A DNA stretch of 64,000 bases from Bacillota bacterium (GTDB lineage: Bacteria; Bacillota; Clostridia; Lachnospirales; Lachnospiraceae), in the NCBI GenBank assembly GCA_023421075.1, contig JAEZUM010000055.1, positions 1 to 64,000 of the forward strand. Direction: 5' to 3'. Shown in pieces: positions 27,101 through 35,300 of the stretch; the stretch's first letter is position 1; the number at the start of each line of letters is the position of its first letter. The position numbers and the translations under genes were made by a program. The notes under the pieces are model-generated. The model was not told where the DNA came from. It searched no databases and worked only from the letters and a program-made list of their open reading frames with translations.

Positions 27101-27262
27101 ATTCTAGACGAAATATATACTCATGGAGAATTTCGTTTGGAAAAAGGTGACTATCTAAAAGTAACCATTAGACCTAAGAAAGTATCGATCTTAGCGAGAC
27201 TTATTCGACTATTTCATGGTCTCGTTAAACAAGAGTATATATTCGGTGGGGAGGTTTCTTAG
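24158..27262 (+). CDS. Giant pilin-like surface protein with His/Cys cluster, Ig-like and Cys4-type repeats
   Basis: A 1034-residue protein. Residues 8-31 form one membrane helix, then comes a short helical stalk with TARQQGTITKEAYEKMIHNL and ydi/dle-type strand (YDIDIEV), a module shared with the next gene and with TadE-like minor pilins of Firmicutes. Residues 134-146 read HTHNDICYAGHRH, followed by a large Tyr/Asn/Thr-rich region with several CxxC pairs. From about 500 on, Ig-like strands alternate with four Cys4-type modules near residues 641, 741, 838 and 942, each ending in GCPxC (three CPSC, one CPYC). The start has AGGGG (GCGAGGGGATCC) upstream. Inferred: a tip adhesin or large minor subunit, with zinc-binding modules. 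Confidence 0.6.
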   Translation: MDFSPFGKAVAIALVALLLFLFPLPYIAKAVNETVEDLVNTHVTEFSDTARQQGTITKEAYEKMIHNLDRTGELYDIDIEVSHPVSGTEPAKLLGDRMPDDGKVKILYSKAEASEDDEYEGQEHNNEIQSFSTHTHNDICYAGHRHVPVYGTTNITNIPVYMERRWETINAFGVYGNGYVYKMYCACCGTLIYTYAIVFGYTNSGYAVSYDSSGNPLVSVFSLTGSGFNSTIAMTVMSELDAYVVANSNDPTDNKTTVDFYYPSNSIPTLTSSGLRTTVPIACYNTRKHPNTTGCYNVGKIDGNYIAYASGSYDTSYQYYYNNFYIECASCHTIVLQMGICYCDLYAYGYYNAGSNVTFLDYNSNGVSFSNGAYSLIQTNDYYGYKYLNRNDWSSKWRTTAQTMRSRVTSLPYEYNTVNGNTYNFKSLPTRDPINTFPVCYRIGNLAPIIWEPFRGCTKCGTYGQRLSCGQAQDETPICNQVVTSITATEPVQSVSMKEEFVSTANASYLDGHMGMVNCSNNLDTNKIGDQTVTLTYNGLVGNAKTIGTRTCTVNTTVKDTNLLTDILVSPLSQEVSRYQTPSFTVTAQYNNNTSKQVMGFTLVGFNSRILGKQAVTLSYKEGDVTKTTSAEVTVKNLTATCSTCNIVYYLDDNDIDQGCPSCNSTIDEITVNPDNIVLHQGDPLDIIVEAIYKNGIRSVITEWTSNYEPTQAGIQDVTITYQNFRVEISVDVRLALKTCSICSLEYEFNDNGTDPGCPSCSKTVVRIDASPRELTIDKHQTIPITVRATYKDGHTTVINDWASNLLADTAGIYEVMILYQNVIDIIKVTVMEDGQIGCPYCGLKYLFNDSPKGCPSCYITLSEIEASLRSGGIKVPYRSKLNLQITKIFKDEHRELIYTGWTVSDFDPGKLGSQTITVHYEGFQDLLDIEMVDDLPEVTCRNGHTYYLNADGSDPGCPYCSSTENKVEALFLFDTTYTNFILDEIYTHGEFRLEKGDYLKVTIRPKKVSILARLIRLFHGLVKQEYIFGGEVS

Positions 27263-29518
27263 TTGCTGGATGTATTAGATCATTTGACGGATATCTTGAT
27301 CGGTATTGCGATACTATTCCTTGTCCCATTAATATATATAGGCTTGAAGCAAGATGAACTTATAAGAACGGTTGTTTCTGAGCAGACAGAGAAGCTTATG
27401 GACGATACCAGTAGCCTTGGTTACCTTTCAAAGGATATGTATGAAGAATTCCAACAAGCTCTTTCTAAAACAGGATTACTGTATGATATAAAACTTGAAC
27501 ATAAACAGAAAATAATCGAACCGGAGTATCGTTTTCGAACAGTAGATGAGGTGCTGGAAGAACAGAATAAGGCGTTTAACGGGACTAACGAGTATCATTA
27601 CTATCCAGTCAGTACCAACATTCCGGTTGTTACTGATCCAATCGATAACAGTGGACTTACCATGAACACAGAGACCAATGAGAGTGTTCTTGCGGGAACA
27701 GTTCATACTCCGGCTGATGGACATGTACACTCAGATGCTTGCTATGCAGGGCACAAACATACAGGCAGTAAGACTTTTACTCACGTTCATGCACATTCTG
27801 GATGTTATTCATATACAGGAAGAATTTTTTATGACATGAAGTGTAATAGCTGTAAAAAGACATATAGGTGGCTGACAGCAGTGTATTATTGGAGCCCAGC
27901 TACTGGACTCCAGACTTCCTATGTTAATACAAGCGGCATGAACACATGTGTTTATTGTAGTAGTTCAAGTATGTCAGTTGTAACTCAATATAATGAACCC
28001 GCTTATTCATGCGGTTATAGCATTGATGAAAACGGGGATGGATTGTATGATACCGTGGCGAATGGGGTTTCTAAGACGTATTATGGTAGATCCACACCTC
28101 AATCAACAGCACAAGCGACTTACACATCAGGGTGTTATACTTATCATAATACAACATCGTATAAAGATCTGGGTCAGTGGATTTACTCCCCGTACTATCC
28201 TCCATACATGAATAATGCAGCGCAAGTTTTCGGAACTCTTTATCTTGCAAACTTTCAGGGGTATTGTATTTTACCGGCGACGGTCAATAAAACATATAAA
28301 TATGACGGCATGACTTTTATGGCCATTACTTACACTCCTGTTATTCAGCCGGATGGAACGGTTTTATTTAACTATGCAGGACATCAAACGTATTACCATC
28401 AGTGGGGAGGTCCTCATACATTTCCATCCGGCATTACAGCAGCTCAATTAGCGGATATTTTTAATAATATGACAAGCAGTTTTCAGAAATATGTAGGAGA
28501 GAGCTATAACACAAATAATGGAACCACCTCGATTTCGCTAGGTGGTGAAGTTACTGCCTGTTCATTTAATCATGTTCTTGGAGTAAATCAATGGATCACC
28601 ACCTGTGGACAAGTAGAAAATGCAACTCTGGCATGTAATTTAAGGGTTGTAAATATATCTCCAACACACCCGGTACAATCGGTCTATACGAATGAGCCAT
28701 TAATCACTACGATAACCGCTACCTATCAGGATGGCTCCAAAAAGATAATACTGGCTAAGGCCTCCTTTTCCACGGCGACTCCGATGTCAAATCAAACAGT
28801 AACGCTTACCTATACCGATGCACAAGGGAACACACTTACTTGCCCTATTACTGTCAATGTGATTCCGAGAAATAAAACCTGCAGTCATGGACATCTATAT
28901 AATCTCAATTATGATGGCAGTGATCCAGGATGTCCATTTTGTAAGTCCTGGCTGGCGAGTTTATCCATAGAGTTTCCTACAACACCGACCTTTACAATCT
29001 ATCGCGGTACAACATTATCTGATAATGGGGTGACACTCCTTGCAACATATCTAGATGGCCATACTGAGCTACTTGAATCAGAGTATCTTGATAACCTTGA
29101 TAAGAACTATGTTGGATCTCAATATGTTACCCTAAGCTATAAAGGACATTATGTTTATTTTACTGTTGTTACACGAAGGAACATGAAGTTATGTTCGATC
29201 TGCAAACGACATTATGAGCTGCATCCGGATGACACTGACCCCGGATGTCCATGGTGTGCTGCACGTACTCCGATTTTTACAGGAAATGTTATGCAATACG
29301 ATATCAAAAATTATTCAAATGAGATTTTATCACAGCTTTTTGAAGGCGATGAAGTCTATCGATTTTCGGATGGAGATTTTTTGAATATTTCAGTAAAAAG
29401 TCGCAGGGGAAGTATCGGTACACGATTATTATCATCACTCTACGATAACAACATTGTGAATACGATACACGTGATAAAAAGCGGATCTATTAGGGAAGAC
29501 GGATACTATTATAAATAG
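27263..29518 (+). CDS. Second giant pilin-like surface protein with His/Cys cluster and repeats
   Basis: A 751-residue paralogue of the preceding gene. It starts with TTG directly after the previous stop, with GGGGAGG 8 bases upstream. A membrane helix (about 10-28) is followed by the same module (GYLSKDMYEEFQQALSKTG, YDIKLEH). A His/Cys cluster GHVHSDACYAGHKH lies near residue 152, then FTHVHAHSGC and a CNSC pair. Two Cys4-type modules near 539 and 643 end GCPFC and GCPWC, with Ig-like strands between them. The C-terminal domain (SDGDFLNISV) matches the end of the upstream protein (EKGDYLKVTI). The two probably form a pair, for example tip and base subunits. Confidence 0.6.
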   Translation: MLDVLDHLTDILIGIAILFLVPLIYIGLKQDELIRTVVSEQTEKLMDDTSSLGYLSKDMYEEFQQALSKTGLLYDIKLEHKQKIIEPEYRFRTVDEVLEEQNKAFNGTNEYHYYPVSTNIPVVTDPIDNSGLTMNTETNESVLAGTVHTPADGHVHSDACYAGHKHTGSKTFTHVHAHSGCYSYTGRIFYDMKCNSCKKTYRWLTAVYYWSPATGLQTSYVNTSGMNTCVYCSSSSMSVVTQYNEPAYSCGYSIDENGDGLYDTVANGVSKTYYGRSTPQSTAQATYTSGCYTYHNTTSYKDLGQWIYSPYYPPYMNNAAQVFGTLYLANFQGYCILPATVNKTYKYDGMTFMAITYTPVIQPDGTVLFNYAGHQTYYHQWGGPHTFPSGITAAQLADIFNNMTSSFQKYVGESYNTNNGTTSISLGGEVTACSFNHVLGVNQWITTCGQVENATLACNLRVVNISPTHPVQSVYTNEPLITTITATYQDGSKKIILAKASFSTATPMSNQTVTLTYTDAQGNTLTCPITVNVIPRNKTCSHGHLYNLNYDGSDPGCPFCKSWLASLSIEFPTTPTFTIYRGTTLSDNGVTLLATYLDGHTELLESEYLDNLDKNYVGSQYVTLSYKGHYVYFTVVTRRNMKLCSICKRHYELHPDDTDPGCPWCAARTPIFTGNVMQYDIKNYSNEILSQLFEGDEVYRFSDGDFLNISVKSRRGSIGTRLLSSLYDNNIVNTIHVIKSGSIREDGYYYK

Positions 29519-29560
29519 AAGAATTTTTTAACTTGGTATTACCAGACGGGTATTTAATTT

Positions 29561-30640
29561 TTGGATTCCAAGGTGAAGGAGGTGGCGACGATTAGGCTCC
29601 ATAACTTAGTTATTCTTTTTGTTGTAATCGCCATTAGTTTCTTCATTGTTATGGATATAAAAGCCAATACACTACAAGAAGTTGTGAACCAAAAAGAACA
29701 AATCGACCGTAATATATCATTAGCCATTGATGATGGAGTTAATAGCTTGATACAAATGGATGAGAATAATAGATTAACAATAAACAAGGAGAGAGCAGTA
29801 AATAGCTTTTTCTCTTCTCTTTATTCTTCTTTTGGGGTAAAAGATGACAGAGATAGCTTATGTAAGCTGAACCAATATATTCCTGTAATCGTTATTACAA
29901 TGGAAGATGGTTATTATATTTTCTATTCGGATGAATATCGAACACCGGATGGTTATCTGAATGTATCAAAAAGGTGGACGGAAAAAATGCCTTATTGCTA
30001 CGAAGATGAGAATTTTATATATCGGTTTACCTTAGGTGAAACAGTTACACTATATGATAAAAGGAATAGCTTAGGTGATACTTTGCAAAGCTTATATTGT
30101 ATGAATTATCATGATATACAACATAAAGAGGAATACACATCATTTCGAATCACCAATCCGGAAAGTGTTCTATTGGATGATGAGTTATATGAAATAGTAA
30201 GAAAGGGAGCTATTATTAATAGTATTGAAGAGACAATGGCTTATTATACAAGTCATCATAATCATATCGCCCAACAATATGGGATTACCTATAATTTTTC
30301 TTTACCTGTGATCAGAGAGGAGGAGTGGGCTCCATATTTGGATGATGTGAGTATGTTCGTAGTATTTCAAGGTTATCCTTATGGCGATCAGGCGGGGACG
30401 GTCTATAACCAAGTTGCTTCATCCGGTGCAAAAATGTCAAAAAATAGATTGTTCTATCTGGAACAAAAGGGATGGTATTATATTTACCACAGATTTAATT
30501 GTTCGGAGTTGGACAAAGGAGGTGCCATTTTATTGGATGAACCTTTCTATGATATCGAGAGCTGCGCAAAAAGAGGAGCTTATGCTTGCCATTTATGTAA
30601 TGGTATATCCGGTGCGAGTTCTCCGGAATATAAGCCGTAA
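29561..30640 (+). CDS. Membrane-anchored extracellular protein of the Tad-like operon
   Basis: A protein of up to 359 residues with one N-terminal helix (LVILFVVIAISFFIVMDI) and an outside domain; near the C-terminus CAKRGAYACHLC holds three Cys. I do not recognise the family, but similar one-helix proteins with variable outer domains accompany Gram-positive Tad-like clusters. The start is uncertain: the frame opens with TTG at 29561 without a good ribosome site. A strong AAGGAGGTG at 29577-29584 lies 8 bases before an ATT at 29591, which would give a product beginning at the helix. It follows the giant genes closely and is the last gene of the tightly packed part. Confidence 0.55.
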   Translation: MDSKVKEVATIRLHNLVILFVVIAISFFIVMDIKANTLQEVVNQKEQIDRNISLAIDDGVNSLIQMDENNRLTINKERAVNSFFSSLYSSFGVKDDRDSLCKLNQYIPVIVITMEDGYYIFYSDEYRTPDGYLNVSKRWTEKMPYCYEDENFIYRFTLGETVTLYDKRNSLGDTLQSLYCMNYHDIQHKEEYTSFRITNPESVLLDDELYEIVRKGAIINSIEETMAYYTSHHNHIAQQYGITYNFSLPVIREEEWAPYLDDVSMFVVFQGYPYGDQAGTVYNQVASSGAKMSKNRLFYLEQKGWYYIYHRFNCSELDKGGAILLDEPFYDIESCAKRGAYACHLCNGISGASSPEYKP

Positions 30641-31029
30641 GAATGAATAACATGGGTTTTAATTATCAATACCTTAAACTATTAATAGTAAATAGCTATA
30701 GAGGGAATAGATGCTGCAATTTATAGAAAAATAAATAGGGATATTGGAAATATCATGATTAATATGGAAAATAATTGCACATGATAAGGAATCATGTTAT
30801 GATTTTTTTATCAATCATATGTATAATAATCCAATCATAGCCTTGTTGGAGCGTTTGCTAAGGGACGGCATTGATATATAGATGAAGTTCTAATCGTTTT
30901 TAGGTTAGTGCTTTTTTTATATCATAAAAGCATTGAACTTGATGGATTTAATAAGTTGATATTGAAATCCATAAGTGATATCAACAAAAGGAGTAAGAGA
31001 ATAAGAATAGCTGTTTAGGGGGTATTCAA
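30641..31029. other. Long intergenic region before the SLH gene
   Basis: A 389-base AT-rich gap. It contains a short hairpin followed by T (AATCAT/ATGATT, 30790-30811), a possible terminator of the upstream genes. Further on, two overlapping inverted repeats (GGATTT/AAATCC at 30944-30970 and GTTGATAT/ATATCAAC at 30955-30985) cannot both form. No gene and no confident promoter is seen, although the two genes behind may have their own. Confidence 0.45.
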
Positions 31030-32307
31030 ATGGAAAGAGTAATAACAAAAGTAGTAACAGTAATATTGATCGTGGCAGTATTTTCATTAACGTATTATGA
31101 CAACAAAGTAATAGCAGCTGAGAAAGAAGTTGTGTATATTTCAGTGGAAGATTTTTCAGAGGCTGTCGCAAAAGAGATTAATTTAGAGGCTGTTAACGGG
31201 AGTTATGCTGATGGTTTAAAGGGAGCTTACATCATAAGAGATGGTGAGTTTTCCTCCTACACAAAGAATATAACTCGTGGTGATGCAATGTTGATTTTAA
31301 ACCGAGCAGATGAATATCTTTATGGCGATAAGGTGCAGCCGCAGGTGGCTCAGCATGTAATCGACAAGAGGATATCTGATATCGGTAAGGTGACTGAAGG
31401 TAAGAAAGTAGACGTTGCAAAAGCTTACTTGAAGGGATTTATGAAGGGCTTTAATAATGGTGATTATAGTACAGACCGCGAATTAAAGGTCACAAAGAAA
31501 ATAACTAAGGAAGGCGCTTTATCCTGCATCGCAATGTTAAAGGACAAGGGTAAAAGAGCCAAAATGAGTCCTGACGGCCAGTTGATCAGAACCACCAAGC
31601 TTCCCAAGAATGCTAAGACGTATCCTTACATATTGGCGAGTTATCCGAATGCTTATTATGAGAAGAATAAGAGATTTGAAGGACGTACAATTTATGATAT
31701 GAACGGCAATCTTGTTAAGTTTAAAAGCGGAGTTGATTATTTTAATCCGGTTGATGTTGATAATTTTTCAGCGCCTTGGTATAAAAGTGACTTTGCTCAG
31801 GATAAAGCAGTTTATCATAACATATGGGTGGACAAGGCCGAATCTTATGTGAGTCATGTGTTTAATGTGGATTATCGTAAAATCAATGATAATTGGGTTG
31901 AGGATGTGGTAAAGCTAAGTGTTTATGATGGAAGTGTTCATAGTGAATGGTATCAAGAAAGACTTGAAAAGTACGTAGGATATATGAAAGAAGCAAAAAC
32001 CATAGTAAAATCGAGTAGTGTTTCTGCAGATAAATCTTCAATGTATTATTTTAATGGAGATTTTTATATTAGAGTCCACGTTAGATACCAGATCGTTTCT
32101 TCGAATATCTCACCTGCTATTAATGAAGAAACACTTGTTGAAGATGACCCATATAAAGCGGTGTTATTTAGCACAGGGTTTAATGATTTACGGAATTATA
32201 AACCCGGAAAATGGGTTGATAGTTACTTTGATGTATGCCTAACATATAGCTCTAAATTAGTTAATTTGATGGGTGTATCCACTATGGATATCAACATAAA
32301 CAATTAG
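31030..32307 (+). CDS. Secreted SLH-like cell-wall-anchored protein
   Basis: A 425-residue protein with a signal peptide (basic start, hydrophobic stretch, cleavage probably after AAEK or nearby). Between about residues 70 and 170 lie SLH-like segments: NITRGDAMLILNRADEYL and YLKGFMKGFNNGDYSTDREL with TKEGALSCIAML, which bind secondary cell-wall polymers. The C-terminal two-thirds are of unknown fold and rich in Tyr/Asp/Lys. GGGGG precedes the ATG by 7 bases. It lies just before the 1285-residue secreted protein (14 bases), so both probably make one transcript and one surface complex. SLH assignment is from visible pattern; the number of repeats is uncertain. Confidence 0.65.
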   Translation: MERVITKVVTVILIVAVFSLTYYDNKVIAAEKEVVYISVEDFSEAVAKEINLEAVNGSYADGLKGAYIIRDGEFSSYTKNITRGDAMLILNRADEYLYGDKVQPQVAQHVIDKRISDIGKVTEGKKVDVAKAYLKGFMKGFNNGDYSTDRELKVTKKITKEGALSCIAMLKDKGKRAKMSPDGQLIRTTKLPKNAKTYPYILASYPNAYYEKNKRFEGRTIYDMNGNLVKFKSGVDYFNPVDVDNFSAPWYKSDFAQDKAVYHNIWVDKAESYVSHVFNVDYRKINDNWVEDVVKLSVYDGSVHSEWYQERLEKYVGYMKEAKTIVKSSSVSADKSSMYYFNGDFYIRVHVRYQIVSSNISPAINEETLVEDDPYKAVLFSTGFNDLRNYKPGKWVDSYFDVCLTYSSKLVNLMGVSTMDININN

Positions 32308-32321
32308 GGGGAACTGATGGC

Positions 32322-35300
32322 ATGCATTCTATAATCAAGAATTATTACAGGATTATATCAGCTATTCTTGTTTTTGCTTTATTAATAGGTTTTACTGGTG
32401 TTCAGCCAGTAAAACCTATTAGTGCTGCAACTACCCAATATGAATGGTTGAAAGAGGGAGAATCACATACATTCTTAAGAATATTAACAATTGATGATGA
32501 GAAGCTGACCGTTACACTTCAAGGTACACATAATCGTGCAACCTCAAATTACCGTTACGCAACACAACGATTTGCCATTACAAAAAGAACTTATAATATA
32601 AATGGGTACTTTCCTTCGGATTTAGATGTTGCATTTATCGAGCCTAAAAGCATTTATGATGATCGGATCGGGAATACTGTTACAACTACCTATATAATCG
32701 ATTATACAGCATTTATGAAAGCATTGAAAAAAATTAATGCCTCCGGAGCAGATATAGTGAACGGTTCCATCCCAATTTATCTCCATTTCGTATTTAAGAC
32801 CTATAACGGAGAAGTATGCACCCCAGCGAATACAACCGCAACTAATATCTTAGGATATTGTGAAATGATGGAAGCACCCGTTAAGTATCGACTCGGATAC
32901 TCCGAGTGGGGTGAAGGTACACAGGAAAAGCTTCGAGATTATTACAATCTTCCGTTCTTTGTAAAGTCCTCCTTTGACTATAAAATAGTTGCTGTAGATA
33001 AGAATAAAACCGAATTAAAAGGGGCTGTGAATGCTTCTGGTAATACCATGCCAAGCCCACTGAAAACGGATACAATAATATATGAGGATGATGTGAAATA
33101 TTCATTATCCAGTGCCAATCAGGAACTTGCATACAATAATAAGATATATAAATATATGAATACCTGGTATTATGAATATCAGAATCGAGATCCGAACGAG
33201 ATGAAAAATTCCGGCAATAAGACCGGAGCATCAGTGAGTATCAATGCCCCGGATGCGATGCCAGGAAGTATGATGACAATATACATGGTGTATGATTCCG
33301 CACCGGGAGATCCTTATAAGGTAAAAGTTGTAGCGGAGACCGAAAGCGGTACTCTAATCCAGGACTTGCAGAGCGCAAGGGATACATTGGGTGGTGCATC
33401 TTTTACCTTTAATATGCCTGCAACTCAGAAATACTTAAATAATAAATACACTTATCAAAATAAATGGAAATTGACATACACTAGTCCTACCGGAACTGAA
33501 AAATCGAGTAGTATTGTGAATGAGGAACATATCACAAATTACATAATGCCGGATGCGAAAAAGGATAGTACGGCTGTCTTTCATATGATCTATTCAACCT
33601 CAGCTGCGCCATCCCCGACACCGACTCCAAAACCGGACGGTTTTACACCTCCGAATATTACTCCACCGCCTACTGATTCCGTATATATGGAGTTTACCAC
33701 TCCGGTTAATACTGGAGTTATTAATGCAGATAACCGAGGAGGAGAAAAGTTCACTTCCGTCCAAGGGGTACCAACGACAGAGAGCTTATATGGACAAGTT
33801 TCAGCTAAGGATTATTTAGTAGGATATACCTTTGTAAAGAAAACAGGAGTGAAATATTATCCGATTACCGTGAAGAAAGACTATATTTTATCCTGGATGA
33901 CCGCCACACCGACAACAGTTCCAGGAGGGGGACCGAAGCCGGTAAGTGAGATGGTTACGGTAACTCAGACTATAACAGTGGCCAGAGCCTATGCCTATTG
34001 GGAGATCCAGAATTTTGAATGTTATAAGATAAGCAGCGCTATTCTCAGAAATTATTCTTTGCCGAATGAGGCAATCACCTTATATCCCAATTTTTCTTAT
34101 TATAATCCACCATTTGTATTCTTGAACCATTCCAGTAATGAAGACTATCACATCATTCCTCCACGCGAGTATGTGAGTGGGATTATCTTACCCTCGGAGA
34201 CAATCGCCTCTTCTGGAACATCAAAGCCGACGATCAACAAAGAAGACTTCAGCGAAAAAGCCTGGAGCCTGACCGGTAATATTAACGTTAAAAGCGATTT
34301 CCTAAACTTTAACGGTACAACTGTTATGGATGATTCGATGGCACAGATAATCGTTCCGGATATTAATCGAAATGGAGTTACTCAATGTGAATCCTTCATT
34401 AATCAAAATGTCTTATACAAACCCAACAATATTATTGAAGCTACAAAACCCAATGGTACATATGCATCGAGTGGAACAATTACCTACACATCGATAGCCT
34501 CTGTAAATCCCACAAGGCCATCCAGCCCTCAGTATAGTATAGATGGGATTAATAAGGTAGTTATCCATACTCCCGTAGTATGTATACCCTCGATCACGGC
34601 CGATAATGCGAAGCACAGCCAGCTTATTAATCCTACAGCAGGTACCACACAGCTCATCCTGGATCCCGATCCTACTTATTCGGACTTTGTAGTGGAAATC
34701 TCTAATACGGGGCTACACAGTAATAAACAAGGTTACTACACGAGAGATTTTTCGAGATGCTTAAGAGATTCAAATATCTCTTATATTGCCGAAGATGATG
34801 GTGTCTTAATGAACCAGGTGAAATTCCCGTTCGATGTATATATGGATAAGGGAGTAGCGAATGACCGAACAGATGATAAATTTATTAAGTCGCACACTTG
34901 GCTAACGATCGGACGGACAACCCCAAGATTTTACCTGCCAATGACTGTGAATGAAGGGGTGTATACTGTTCAGTTTCGAACCGTGGCGGTAAATGGATTG
35001 CCACATATTAATCAGACAGAAGAATATGCCAACAAAAAACTTGCGAACTATGTTGCGACGAATACACTCAACGTAGAGGTATCCGGGCGTATCTATGGAC
35101 TTACCATATATGACCTTACGGATTATCCTATCTGGGAAGAAGTATTTCGTGTAAAGGACTCCATGGATTTTAAGAAGGATTTCTCGAGATATGCTCCGGG
35201 TACAGGACTTTTATCATATAGTAAAAACCGTTCTTATACCTATACCCTTGGAACGAATGATCAGTATGGAGTTGATACCGGAAGAATTACAAAGTATACC

